Positions 24,302 through 35,259 of a DNA stretch of 64,000 bases are shown here, in pieces. The notes under the pieces are model-generated. The model saw nothing but the letters and a program-made list of their open reading frames with translations. It did not search any database and was not told the DNA's origin. The position numbers were made by a program, and so were the translations under genes. The DNA is from Calamus simplicifolius. Taxonomy: Eukaryota > Streptophyta > Magnoliopsida > Arecales > Arecaceae. The stretch is from assembly GCA_900491605.1 (NCBI GenBank), contig UESW01001778.1:207789-271788 (forward strand), given 5' to 3'. Numbering within the stretch: the first letter of the stretch is position 1; the number at the start of each line of letters is the position of its first letter.

Positions 24302-26899
24302 TGGTTAATGTTTCAAATATAAATGTCAGAAATTTGGAAGAGTATCATGACTCGGAATCAAACATGAAAGACATTACTTTCCCCTGAAGGTAAGAAATTA
24401 GTCTAAGAAACCATCTTATAAAATGCAACCTTACAAAATATATCAAATTTGCCATTCTTTTTTCAATGGAGAAGGCTATAAGCACACCTCTATCATACCG
24501 CAAAAAACAATGAGCATTTAGCACTGTGACCCGCACAAACGACGCCAGAGAGGGGCAATGTCCATGAACATGAAGACCACCTACTATTAGAGATGCATAA
24601 AGGTCTGGCATAAATTCCAAAGAAAGATTAAACAAAATGTTAAACCATAGCTGTTTTCACCACGTAACTAACTTCTTTAGATGCATAGTAATAGTAAAAG
24701 AGAAGACATGTCTATATATGAATCAAACAATTACAGAAATCATAACAAGAAAAGTATAACCAATTGCCCCCAGTTTAAAGTAGTGAGTTAGTTGCATGTG
24801 AAACAAATGACCAAAGAACAAACTGTAAAAGACTGAACAGAGATTGGATTGCTCACCTGTGCCCAGCATGAGTCAACATTAATAATGACATACTAATATG
24901 CAGTGTGCCAGATCTTTGTGTTAAAGAGAAACAGCAAGTCAGTCCTCTTTCCAACAAGATAGCCTTATTTCCCATGGTGAGAGCCTTTGCAACCTAGAGA
25001 AAAATAGGGCTTTTCATGAAGCATAGGCTTCAGAGTCCAGTTCATGGCTGGACTCCAAGGGTCTCACACAATATAATGGTAGAAAACAAGATAGATAAAT
25101 AGATTCAGTTCTTGATTTTATTCAATGTCTTGTATTGCCCGTGCAACTCTAGTAATCTAAGCAAATTGCTATTATAATTAAACCTAAACACTGAGCTCCT
25201 TTTTCTAATGTAGTCTTTATATCATAAAGTTGGCTCTTCTAATGTAGTCTTCATATCATAAAATTGGCTCTTTTTTCTATGTTCACTGTTTTCAAATTAA
25301 ACTGGTTCAGGACATTGTTTTGTAAAATCTAATCTATTGGTCATTAAAATAAAATAGAAAGTGAACACTGAACTTTAGAGAACATGATAAGGATTATTCT
25401 TTTGCATGCTGGTGGCATTCTGACCTGCAATTGGCATGGTACATACCACATTCCAAGTGATATCTGCCGGTACTTGGCAAACAATAGCAAACAGCATGTC
25501 AAGCACTGCTGCACTGGCATACAGCCAGTATAGTGCCAGCACCATATAACATGAAGAATTTTACTAATTTCATGCTTACATCAAACTAATTTCATGCTTA
25601 CTCTATTTGTATCTTCATTTACTATAAAACAATGATTTAAAAAAGAATTTTACTAAAATATGATTTCTTGTTATGATCACACTATGCACATTCACTTCAC
25701 TCGCTATGTTAATGAAATACTGCATTTTGCCGAGGTATAAGAATCTGGCCCTGCATGGAACCATTATATATTTTCAAAAAAAAATTATCATAAGCGGGCA
25801 GATTTAGATTTATACTGACGCATGAGTCATTATTCAATAATCACGGTATCAAGAGATGACAATTATACAACTAATACGACAATGGCAATGGTGCTAGGAT
25901 GTCATCATCCTACATTAAAAATTGCTAAAGCTAAATATGGTGGATCAATGAAATGATCAGCATTAGCTGCAGAAGGTGAGCTGCAACTGGAGACAGGATT
26001 ATCTAAAGGACCAAAAAACACTCTTGCAAAGAAATAAAGAGCAACTTACTGTCACGGTGAAAAGTTGAAGGGTCAGAAGGGCACAACAGAAGTGCGGTTA
26101 GAAACAAGGCTCACATAATACCTGATTACTAATTAAGGCATCCAATTCCAAAAGTAGCTTTGTCTGGGAAAAGCAATTAACTACACGTTTGACCAACCAA
26201 AATATCATCATTGATTCTTGGGTTTGGAAAAATAGAGGACCTAACGAGGCAGTTGAGATCTCTCAAAGCTTCACTCAAGGATCAATCAGGAGGCTTAAGA
26301 GGGAGTTATTTCTGCTCACCCAGCAGGGAATTGGATTCTTAGCTTCCAGGGTTTCTGAGTACGCGACTAGAAAGCAAGAGGTTTCCGTTATATATCTCCA
26401 TTTCTGGTAGATTAAAGTTAGCTGGGTCTTTATCAGGTGACTTATTCATTCATTCCTTCTAATTCTTTCCAAGTGCGTAATCTTAGCAGTTGAATCATCA
26501 CCGGACCCAATTTTTCCTTCACATTGTAATTTCGACATCAAGAATCAAATGTGCTTCGATGATGATTTCAATGATGACAATAGTCGCGTTCAGCTTTGCC
26601 ATCCCACATTTAGCTTTCATATTTACATCGATGAAAAATTTAGACCAACAAATATGAAACTGAAATTAAAAAAAAGGAAAACTAAACCATAACAAATCAA
26701 AAAAAAAAAAAAAGAAAGGCAAAAGAAAACAGAATCATGACATCTAACGACCTCACAAGATTCAAATTCATAACGACCTCACAAGATTCAAATAAAATAA
26801 AACTCCCACAACAATCAAAAGACAGACAACGAAGAAACAAGAGACGTTACGAAGAAGAAGAAGATAAAGATATCGAGAAATCTAAGGAAGGAAAGGGAC
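24302..26899. other. Intron-like DNA with one possible exon
   Basis: On the minus strand 24857-24993 has a pyrimidine tract and AG acceptor, an open 137-base stretch (starting VAKALTMGNKAILLERGL), and a strong GTGAGC donor. It does not join in frame to the candidate first exon at 26900-26981 and no family is recognised. A 35-bp segment is tandemly doubled at about 25200-25270. Nothing else was seen. Confidence 0.35.
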
Positions 26900-26981
26900 C
26901 TGCGACGTGGGAGAGTCGGATGGTTCGGGGAAGAGGGCGAGGGGAGCTCCACGAGACGGAACACTGCACCTTAGAGCTCAT
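26900..26981 (-). CDS. Candidate first coding exon of a minus-strand gene
   Basis: Within a GC-rich island (about 26890-27200) the minus strand has an ATG at 26979-26981 opening MSSKVQCSVSWSSPRPLPRT then IRLSHVA, ending at a GT donor after one extra base. The serine, arginine and proline-rich start resembles an organelle transit peptide, but that is weak evidence. The upstream GC-rich, pyrimidine-containing DNA would be the 5' UTR and promoter. It could be the start of the gene whose 3' exons lie at 9.8-15.3 kb, which would then span about 17 kb. Confidence 0.35.
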
Positions 26982-27377
26982 CTTCGTCGCCGTCTCAGAG
27001 GCCTTCAATCAGGCTTCCGCGCGGATCGCTCTCGCGCTCGCACGCACTGCTTTCTTTTTTCTCCAGGAAATCCAACAGAGACTAGCAAATTTTTCAGAGA
27101 TCCAAAGAGGAGGTGGGGCTGGGGAGAGGTACCGCGTGAGGAAGGGGACAGAAATGCGAAAAAAGAAAGACAATCGAGAGCGTCCGCACTCTCGTCGCAT
27201 GGAATCTTTTGGTAACCATTTTTTTTATTTATGGAGAACAGAGGAAGATGCAAAAAATTCAATAGAAGAAGTATTCATGTTTATTTTCAGACGCTCGGTC
27301 AACATATATCTTCAAACTTGCCAAAAATTAAGAAAGATTCATTGATTAAAAACAAAAAGAAGAAAGGCAACCCTCTC

Positions 27378-28865
27378 AGGTTTGGAAAAGGTACGTAACC
27401 GATATTTGCAAGTGCACCAAAATCAATGCACTCGTAGTGAATCCTGCCCATGGCCATGCAGCTCTACATCACGGCACTTTCCTTTCTTTTTCTTTCTTCC
27501 GGGTTTCGTCTCATCAATTACCTCTGCAACCGCTTGCCTTCTTTTCTCCTTTTTTTCGGTGACTTTCTTTTTCTATGTATCTCCTCTCGTCTTTTCCGTC
27601 ATTTTTTGTTTCCTCTTTAGTTGTTTTGACTTTTTTTATCTCCCTTATCTTCTCATGCTTCGTTGCTTCTACTTTACTCCCTCCTTCATTCTCTTCTCTT
27701 GATTCCTTTCATTTTCTTTCTCATCTTCCATTACTTTTCTTTCTCTTTATTGTTTTGACTTGTTTCCTGTCCCTTATTTTCTCATGCTTCGTTGCTTCTG
27801 CTTTACTCCCTCTTCCCTTCTTCCTCTTGATTCCTTTCATTTTTTTTCTCATCTTCCCTCATTGATACCCTCGCTTGCGAAAACGTATGAAGGAACGGTT
27901 TCCTTAACAACAGATTTAATAGAATTTAATAACTAATTTTATAGAATGGAATTCGCTTACCTTAATAACAGAGTCTATAGAATCATCAAGCACTTTCGAT
28001 GGCCACGATAGCCCGCATGCAGCTCCAATGGATAGCTGATATACCTATACATTATCATGATCTCAACCATCAAAAATTCTTCTTTAATTAATCGACTGAG
28101 GGAGAGAGGGGGAGGAGAAGGGGAGGGAGAGATGGACCTCTTTTTTCGTTGTACATTGGGATCTGGACAAGGACCTCATCTTTTTCGCGCATGGGCTCCC
28201 ATATGTACTGCCACTCAGGGTGCTTCCTAAAGAGCTTGACGAGGATGATGACAATGACCATGTACACCTACACGATCAGCATCACCAACATGGCCAGGCA
28301 GAGGAATACCATGAGGTGAGGGAAGGGGACGATAATGTCATCCCAAGTCCCCCTGAGCGCGTCGACGATGCCCTCTCCATGATCTCTCTCACCCCGTAGC
28401 TGCAGAAAGAGTTTTGGATTTTTGGGTTTCGTGTATTGTCAAAGGATGATTGAATTATTTATAATATTACAATATTTGATATATACGGGTAATATTACAA
28501 TAATATTAATTATCATGTTTGGTAGGACGAAGAAGGTTTAGGCTGGATATATGAAACCTTTCCACTTATGTGCCCAGACCAGTTTTCCAATTACGTTCTT
28601 TTAAGATGAAAAGCTCTTGCAAAGAAAGAGAGTTTTCGAGTCGTAAATATTCTAATCTTTTTTAATCATAGCACCACACAATCTTTTTTTTTTCTTCTTT
28701 TGTTTAAAGAATAAATATCTTTTGACAAGTTATCGATATTAATCTTTTTTTTCTTTTGTTTAAAGAATAAATATGTTTGACAAGTTATCGATATTTCATT
28801 AGACAGTTAATGTAAATTATTATTCCAAATATTTCTAACATATCGATTTACTGATTTGATTGATG
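27378..28865 (-). repeat. CSLA-fragment-bearing repeat, copy A
   Basis: This block matches 51570-52975 along its length, from 'caggtt.ggaaaaggta' to 'tttactgatttg', apart from indels and microsatellite differences. A shorter part matches 35260-36165. It contains a pyrimidine-rich stretch, the two CSLA exons (listed separately) and an AT-rich upstream segment. Outside the shared borders the three loci differ, so the unit moved or was copied as a block. Confidence 0.75.
27961..28380 (-). pseudogene. CSLA mannan synthase exon 1-2 fragment, copy A
   Basis: Exon 1 (28138-28380) starts MERASS and encodes the N-terminal membrane segment of a cellulose-synthase-like A protein (MVFLCLAM..VMLIV, then VYMVIVIILVKLFRKHPEWQ, YIWEPMREKDE, VQIPMYNEK). 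Exon 2 (27961-28044) encodes VYQLSIGAACGLSWPS then VLDDS.DSVIK. Both have GT-AG borders. Intact CSLA enzymes are about 530 residues, make beta-1,4-mannan backbones in the Golgi, and continue with the catalytic domain; none of that follows here. A TAG stop interrupts the membrane segment, exon 2 lacks about five residues, and the stretch between EKDE and VQIPMYNE lacks about ten residues usual in the family. Confidence 0.85.
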
Positions 28866-28995
28866 AAATGCTGGTAAACTATTATATTTTTATTGATAGT
28901 AAAATAAATAAAAAAATAAAAAATAAATTATTTAAATGATAGGAGGTCCATTGGATACTTCTGATGCGTTAATATGCGGCAAAATGTATGATTTT

Positions 28996-29140
28996 AACGT
29001 TGATGATACGTGATGGCAAGGGAGATTGGTTTGCTGGGATTCTCCGATGGATAATAACGTTGATGATACGTGATGGTAGGGGAGATTGGGTTGCTGGGAT
29101 TCTCTGGTGGATAATACATACGTGATGGCAAGGGAGATTG
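28996..29140. repeat. 60-bp tandem repeat, about 2.4 units
   Basis: A unit containing 'aacgttgatgatacgtgatgg' and 'ttgctgggattctc' occurs at 28996 and 29056, and partly from 29116 to 29140. The last partial unit is cut by the LINE insertion. Confidence 0.75.
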
Positions 29141-29489
29141 ACCAGCGTCGTTTTTTTTTTTTTACAAACAGGCGATCACACCACCCTGGGGTAAGTCAAA
29201 CCCAAGGTATCAAAATACATAATTTGCTCCAAAATAACGGGCAAGGGTCACCAGGGTGCTATTCCTACTAACCAGAATGACGAGCTACAGCCGAGATAAC
29301 CCAATCAGCTGCAGCATTGGCTTCCCTATATACATGATGGATCAAAGGATCATAGCTGACTAGAGAGAAGCCCATATATCACTGATCAAAGGGTTATAAG
29401 AGGAACAAAGATCAACATCCCGTCGAATCCACCGGATGACCGTAAAAGAATCTCCCTTAATAACCACCTTAAGAGATTGACCTAGCGTC
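29134..29489 (-). mobile_element. 5'-truncated L1-type LINE (RNase H end)
   Basis: A minus-strand LINE tail lies at 29151-29472. Its poly(A) appears as a T run at 29151-29163. It encodes RNase H pieces: GDSFTVIRWIRRDVDL, NPLISDIWASL, and after a stop or frameshift VYREANAAADWVISAVARHS. It is flanked by a near-identical target duplication, 'gagattgaccagcgtc' at 29134-29149 and 'gagattgacctagcgtc' at 29473-29489, differing by one base insertion. Only about 320 bp was inserted. Confidence 0.85.
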
Positions 29490-30114
29490 CGTTCTTTTAC
29501 CACCAGTAATCACGCCCATAAATTTTTTATCCTTTCATATTCTTTATGTCATTTATTTCTATTTTGAAATTCAAATTTGCATGATTCATGTACCAGCTGT
29601 TGGAATCTCGGTCGTCTATTCCACGTGGCAAAACACGCCAATTACCAAAGTAAAACGCAAGGCCACGAACCCTTAAATAGCAGGGAAAAAGGAAAGATGG
29701 TAATCCCTGTTAATGATTATTTTGGTATGTCTTCTTATTGCTCTTATCAATTCTCCTTCAACAGAGAGAAAATCTGACATAGTTGAGGAAAGGAGAGCGA
29801 AAGGAGAGAGAAAGAAGGAAGAAGAAAAGGAAAGAGAGGAGGAGGAAGAAAAAGAAAAAATAAATAAAGAAAGAAAACATGAAGAGATGGAGGTAATCAA
29901 TGAGACAGCTGCCGGGGTATTCTATAAATGTTATTATATGGAAATCCTTAAAATACATGAAAAGGTTAAAAGTAAAAGAAAGCATATAATGAGTCCTATT
30001 CTCTATGAATAACTATTATGATAGAATAATAGAATCAAAAAATAAATAAATTACTTAATGTAGCTTCGCAGAAGAGCAACTTACATTTAGAGAGAAAAAA
30101 AAAAAAGAAAACAA
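29490..30114. other. Noncoding, with purine-rich low complexity
   Basis: A purine-rich GAA/GGA tract at about 29785-29880 creates a Lys/Glu-rich open frame that I do not consider a gene. Nothing else was recognised. Confidence 0.5.
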
Positions 30115-30248
30115 ATCTTCGCTTGTCCGTCTCCCTTTCGCTTTGCCTGTTTAACTCGGTGGGCTCGGATTTTGCGGCAGACCGAGCAGAGTGCGAGCCA
30201 TGGCTAGCTAAATAGACATCACATTGCGCTGATGGTGCAGACCGGAAC
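30115..30248 (-). pseudogene. S-domain receptor kinase pseudogene, downstream piece
   Basis: On the minus strand, directly beyond the Mutator-like insertion, the reading resumes as VMFRSAPSAQCDVY, the S-locus-glycoprotein segment that follows LDDHR in the part at 33958-34560. After CDVY the frame is lost, although a Glu-Pro-Thr-Glu-Leu-Asn-Arg-Gln remnant is recognisable. Similarity fades by about 30115. No PAN or kinase domain is present. Confidence 0.7.
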
Positions 30249-30494
30249 ATTACGAGAGCGTCTATTTGGCCCGCTGCTATTACTTAGTAGCCTCCCACGC
30301 CAAATTAATATAATGACATATTTGCCCTAAAGTTTTAGGACCAAAATACCTCTCCTTACTAAACAGCCCTCCCCCCCCCCCCCCCCCCCCCCCCCCCGCC
30401 CCCCCCACAGAGTCCCCTACCCTCCTCCCGCCTCCTTCACTCCGGATCGTCAATTGGATCGTTGATTGAAGCGATTTCCATCTTAAATCAAGCA

Positions 30495-31715
30495 ATGGAC
30501 AAGCAATTAATAATTTATGAAGGTGCTACGGTCGCAAAGGTTAATTTATATCCCCATCGATAATTTTTTTTCTCGGTTTGTGCATTGTTCGGCCAGGGCC
30601 GAACAGAAGATTTATGTTTGGCCCCCAGGGCCGAACAGAAGAAAGATCGGAAGAAATCTTTCTTCTGTTCGGCCCTGTGTGGCCGAACAGAAGAAATCTG
30701 TTCGGCCCTGAGTGGCCGAACAGAATGTTTATTCTTCATTTTTTGTTTGATTAATTATGATTAGGGTTTAAAATTATTATTTGATCGTGCAGGACGATGC
30801 TTCGACCGAATGCAGCATGATTGGCTTTGATTGTGTGATGGATTACACAAATGAATTTACAACTTACGAGGTAAAATTTAATTACATTTATTTTCATATT
30901 ATTTGACTGAGCAATGTTTAAAATTATTTACTAACATAAAAACTATTTATTTTATAGATATTCAAAAGTAAAGAAGAAATGTGTAATTGGTATCGAAAGT
31001 CGAAAAGAGGAATGGATTTGTCGTTATTATTAAAAAATCCGATTCGGGCAGCAATGTTAAGAAACCAAGAATTGTTTTTTCTTACGAGAGAAGCGATACT
31101 TGCAAAAGTAAACACATCAAGGAAAAGGGATCAAAGACCAGGGCCAGTGGTACTAAGAAGTGTGGATGTCCTTTTGCCTTAAGGGAAGAAATTGGACACT
31201 GCAGATGATTGGATGTTAATGGTCATGTGCGGTGTGCACAATCATCCAGCTGCAAAGCATCTCGAGGGGCACTCATATGCGGACGATTATCTAAGCAGGA
31301 GACTACAATGCTGGTGGAGATGTCCAAGAGTTTGGTTCGGCCTAAGGACATATTATCTACTTTGAAGCAAAGGGATGCACTCAATGTTACGACAATGAAG
31401 ATAATCTATAATGCACGGCAGAGGTGCAAGGCTGTAGAGATTGCTGGGAGATCTCAGATGCAACATCTTCTTGATAAATTATCTGAGTGTAAGTACATTG
31501 AGTAGCATACGAATTGTATTAAGTCTAATGCTGTGCGTTACTTGTTTTGGGCACACCCTGGTAGTATAGACTTGTTACGTGCATTTCCTCGTGTGTTGAT
31601 AATGGATTGCACTTACAAGACGAATAGATATCGTCTTCCTCTCTTAGAGATTATTGGGGTGACATCAACTGACCTGACATTTTCTATTGCTTTTGTGTAT
31701 ATGGACTCTGAGTGA
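30495..31715 (+). pseudogene. Mutator-like transposase, N-terminal part only
   Basis: Exon 1 (30495-30539) encodes MDKQLIIYEGATVAK. Exon 2 (30793-30870) encodes DDASTECSMIGFDCVMDY onward, and exon 3 starts at 30958 (IFKSKEEMCNW). Then come the zinc-binding DNA-binding region (KCGCPFALR with CGVHNHPAAKHLEGHSYA) and the start of the MULE transposase domain, FPRVLIMDCTYKTNRYRLPL and IIGVTSTDLTFSIAFVYMDS, which includes the first catalytic Asp. The frame shifts at least three times and has internal stops. Homology ends abruptly at about 31715, so the later catalytic Asp and Glu are missing. Normal proteins of this type are some 600-800 residues and act in the nucleus. Confidence 0.85.
30585..30723. 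repeat. Left subterminal palindromic repeats of the Mutator-like element
   Basis: Four units based on 'ctgttcggcc'-spacer-'ggccgaacag' lie in the first transposase intron. The two cleanest are the 26-bp units at 30665-30690 and 30698-30723, each an inverted repeat with a six-base centre. The same unit recurs near the right end. Confidence 0.85.
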
Positions 31716-31729
31716 GAAGATAACTGTAC

Positions 31730-33110
31730 ATGGGCATCCATGTACTTCAGGCATCCACTGAAGATTGCAATATCAAGGAATGGACGATCATCCCGAATAA
31801 GATGATGGGGATCCCAAACTACCTGCAATATATTAAATCGTAATAAGTTTGATAATGTATGACAAATTATATATACACAAGTGCATGGTCCTATGGTACA
31901 TACCTCATCTGCCCTCAGTACGTCCAATGACTCGCGTAGAATCACCAAATGGTCCATCGTAGAACGGGGTGGAGTGCCGGGAGTCCATCGGTGTACGCGA
32001 GGTCTAGCATCAGTATAGTCTAGGGCTGGGTAAGGAGTGAGAAAAGGAAAATGCTTATAAATCCATGCATGGAGAAGCATCATATATCCACTGATCTATC
32101 TAACAGATGCCCTAGACGCAATCCCCAGTTGCCAATATAAATGAGCCAAGGCACCAGCACCTCAGGCATATGTGCTCACTCTATCCAAATGCCGAAGCAG
32201 AGCAAGATAAGCTATAGGCACCCTCGTTCCGCTCTTATCGACAAAAAGTGTACACCCTAACAACAAAAAGCAAATATGCTCGCGTTGCACGGTCTATCCT
32301 ACGACAGCTATCTCTATCTGATACATTATGGAAATGACTCTTCAGCCACTCTAACCTCACAGACTGACCATGGATAGATAGAACCTCCTGACGCGCGTCA
32401 TCCTGTGATACATCCAATAGCTGCACTAGTAGGTCCTTAGCATTCCGATCACTCATCCTATCTATAGACAAGGACACTGAGGCACCCATGACACTAATCC
32501 CTAATATGGCGGCAACATCATCCAACGTGATTGTCATCTCGCCAAAGGCAAGATGGAAGGTGTTCGTCTCAGGCTGCCATCTCTCTACAAAGCCCGAGAC
32601 AAGAATCTTATCGGCGAACCGATAAGAGAAATGCACTAGCCCTAGAAGACCCGACTGCTGAACTATATCCCTGAATCTCCTATTCGATTGCTCTGATGCC
32701 CACCACTGCTACTCACCTACTTTGGCAACATGGCTCATGCACTTCAGTGGAGTTCATTCCTGTGAAATATAAATGGATAACATGAATAACACATAACAAC
32801 ATCAAAATAATACATTAAATAAAATACGATAGAATAATGAACAAATACCTATTGCCTCCAAATGGAGGCTGCAATATGTGTCCTGAAACTCCTAAGGACA
32901 GAGTCATCCTTAGGATCGCCTGGACAAGGACCATCCGCCTCATCATCATCAACATCCATAGCCGGGATGTCCTCATCTGCTGTCTCATCTGGGGGCGATG
33001 GTGCAACAAGATCCTCAGGAACCTCAGGAACCTCAATAACTTCAGGCACCTGGGTTCTACGTCTCCTGGCAGACGCTGTGGGTCTAACTCATGAGGGGCC
33101 AACATCCATA
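31730..33110 (-). pseudogene. Plant mobile domain (MAIN / PP7 long-form-like) gene remnant
   Basis: The minus strand encodes a plant mobile domain protein in three exons. Exon 1 (about 32864-33110) is an acidic leader ending DDSVLRSFRTHIAASIWRQ. Exon 2 (31904-32759) holds the domain core: KCMSHVAKVGE, FRDIVQQSGLLGLVHFSYRF, FVERWQPETNTFHLAFGEMT, ITLDDVAAILGISVMG, and further on ARPRVHRWTPG and DHLVILRESLDVLRADE. Exon 3 (about 31730-31822) reads VVWDPHHLIRDDRPFLDIAI then FSGCLKYMDA and then loses homology. Stops (TGA for Arg, TAG for Trp) and a frameshift near 32260 kill it. Known relatives occur both as host nuclear genes and inside plant transposons. Both this gene and the facing transposase are cut at the same point. 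Confidence 0.85.
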
Positions 33111-33314
33111 TCTGGAACATTGCAATATTCATTAGTAAAAAAAATATATCAAAATAATATATTTTATTAAAATATATTATAATATATACTTTATAATATA
33201 CTTGATTATAATTATAATATACTTTATAATATATTATAAATTATAATATACTTGATTATTATAATTATTATTATAATATACTTTATTATAATTATATTTT
33301 ATAATTTAATTACT

Positions 33315-33476
33315 CTGTTCGGCCCAGCTGAGCCGAACAGAGTTAATTCTATTCGGCCGAGCTTGGCTGAACATAATTCAATCTATTCGGCCAAGCTGGC
33401 CAGAACAGATTTAATGTCTATTCATTAAGGAGGGCCAAACAAAGGTTCTCTGTTCGGCCAACCAGGGCCGAATAGA
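33315..33476. repeat. Right subterminal palindromic repeats of the Mutator-like element
   Basis: Units of the type 'ctgttcggcc'-spacer-'gccgaacag' occur at 33315-33340 (clean) and 33451-33476, with two diverged ones between. They match the left array. These are candidate transposase-binding or hairpin-forming sites by inference only. Confidence 0.8.
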
Positions 33477-33957
33477 GCTGGGACGACAGACGCTGTGGGG
33501 GGACGAAGGGGAAGATGTGGCGGAGAGGGGCGAAGCTGTCGGACACATACGGATGCCGGGGAGGGAGAGATATTGGCTAAAAAAAATAACTTAAAGGGGG
33601 CAGATTGAGTGAGGGAAGGACGGAGGAGGGAGGGAAGGAGGGAGGGAGAGGAAGGGAGAGAAGGAGGGAGGGAGGAAGAGCTTACCTTACGTGCCGGAGA
33701 GGACGCTCCGCTGTCGGGGAAGCCGCCGCCGGGGAGCACCGTGAGCGAGCGAGGTGAGCGCAAGCAAGGGAACGATCGGAGGGGGGGGGGGGAAGGGGGC
33801 CAAATAGCAATTTTTGGGGGCGAGAGGGAGAAGGGGTAGTTTAGGAATTTTATAAAATTAGAGGGGCTACTAAGTAAAATAGGAGGGCTCTTAAGTAAAA
33901 AAAAAGTAAAATGGGAGGCTCCTCAGCAAAATCTGCAGGCCAAATAGAATTACCCGA

Positions 33958-34560
33958 TGGTCATCTAACCAAAAAAACTGCTTAATTTGCCCATTCAAAT
34001 CGATCACCAGTCGCATGATTGTTGAGTTGTTGTAGAGATTGCAAGGGATGCCCCTCCACTGCTTATCATTAATAAAGGTTATATTTAAGAACTCTTTATC
34101 ACTTGCAAAGGACAAGTTGAAGAGATGCCCATTCCAAGCTCCACTACGCCAGTATCTTTGGGATTGATTCCACATCAAAAAGTACACTCCTCAGTCCCAG
34201 CGGGATCAATTGTGTCAGAGAAAAACCAGGAGCAGGATCTTCAGCATTCTTCCATGAAGTCAGCCTCTGGTATTCCCCTGTGATTTTGTTCATGCCAATA
34301 AAACTTTCTGGTACCCATGTGTCGGTAGGGTGATGAAAACTCTGCCAAGCATCAATGGAGGAGTTTAACTGGTCTCTCAGAACTAGATTTCCATTGTCAA
34401 GAAGCACTGCAGTGGTAGAATTTTGGGTGGTGATCTTAAATTGGTTGACGATATTGGAATTTGGAGTGGCCAAGAAGAACTAGGTTGCCATCTTCAGAGA
34501 TGTTTAGCTCTGAGGAGCTAATTTCTTTAAAGAGGGGCTAATTTTTTTTAACCGAATGAC
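33958..34560 (-). pseudogene. G-type lectin S-receptor-like kinase pseudogene, N-terminal part
   Basis: On the minus strand are pieces of a bulb-type lectin domain (LNISEDGNLVLL; AVLLDNGNLVLRD; AWQSFHHPTDTWVPESFIG; EYQRLTSWKNAEDPAPG) followed by the S-locus glycoprotein domain (YFLMWNQSQRYWRSGAWNGH; NITFINDKQW; YNNSTIMRLVIDLNGQIKQF, ending LDDHR). At least two frameshifts separate these pieces. The Mutator-like insertion begins directly after LDDHR, and the next residues are found at 30115-30248. Intact members are plasma-membrane receptor kinases of about 800 residues; the PAN, transmembrane and kinase parts are not in this window. Confidence 0.88.
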
Positions 34561-34659
34561 ACGTACAGTTAGCAGTTAATATAAATAGAAATTAATAATT
34601 TTAATATTTTTTTTATTAATTTTAATTTAATTTTGATGAGATCACATCCGTAAAAATAT

Positions 34660-35020
34660 ATATATTATATAGAAATTTAATACCTATAAGAAAAAAAAAG
34701 AGAGAGATATTTTTAAATATATTAGAATTGGCCAAAATTTTAAAAGTATATGAGAATCATAAATATTATATTTTGAGAGGGCCATGTTCTATATTTATAA
34801 AATTATATATGTTAAATAAAATCTTAAAATTATAGGACTATTTTAAATTTCTCATAATTTTGGCATGTCCTCCCTTAATTGTTACTATTGTAATTTAAAT
34901 TTCCCTCTTCCAACGCATTATATAGAATTTTCATTCCATTTAAATTTCCCTCTCGGAAGCCACACCCACATGTGAGACGCGACAAGTACTGAACATGATG
35001 CAGCCTCTGTTTTAAACTTA
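34660..35020 (+). repeat. Local direct repeat flanking CSLA copy B, left
   Basis: It matches 36660-37306: the same 'atattatatagaaatttaat', 'ttgagagggccatgttctat' and 'acatgatgcagcctctgttt' occur in the same order. The right copy has roughly 280 extra bases. It is noncoding. Confidence 0.8.
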
Positions 35021-35259
35021 GATTGGACGCATAGCGAATCACTCCGGCAATTCCTAAATGAGCAAATGCCACGCTAACTCAGAAAATCACCGGAAAATGT
35101 CGCTCAGCTATTTTGCACCAATCACTTTGCTTCATTGTTTGGAGCAGTTCAGGATACCCCATTCAAAGGAGCAACGAGGATCTTAAAAAAAATTAGGATT
35201 CTTCCATCTTCGTTTGCACCAATCACTTTCCTCTTCGTTTCCATCTTCTCTCTACTTTT

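Larger units (their letters stand above)
30249..33957. mobile_element. Mutator-like element carrying transposase and plant mobile domain remnants
   Basis: The element is 30258-33948 (3691 bp). Flanking 9-bp direct repeats 'attacgaga' (30249-30257) and 'attacccga' (33949-33957) match at 7 of 9 positions, the target length of Mutator-like elements. Removing the element rejoins an S-domain reading frame (LDDHR to VMFRSAP), which confirms the borders. Inverted ends share 'tctatttggcc.gc' and 'gagcctcccat'-like sequence. Inside are a transposase remnant on the plus strand, a plant mobile domain gene remnant on the minus strand meeting it tail to tail near 31720, and palindromic subterminal repeats near both ends. 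A C27 run lies at 30371-30397. Confidence 0.88.

Noticed and set aside
24857..24993. Exon with strong splice signals on the minus strand
   Set aside because: It is open, but the phase does not connect to any supported exon and no family is recognised; kept only as a note.
26737..27345. A 202-codon plus-strand open frame, highly charged
   Set aside because: Composition follows a purine-rich tract and a GC-rich island; no domain is recognisable, and the minus strand offers a better exon-like reading.
29713..30012. Lys/Glu-rich plus-strand open frame
   Set aside because: It is produced by a GAA/GGA low-complexity run.
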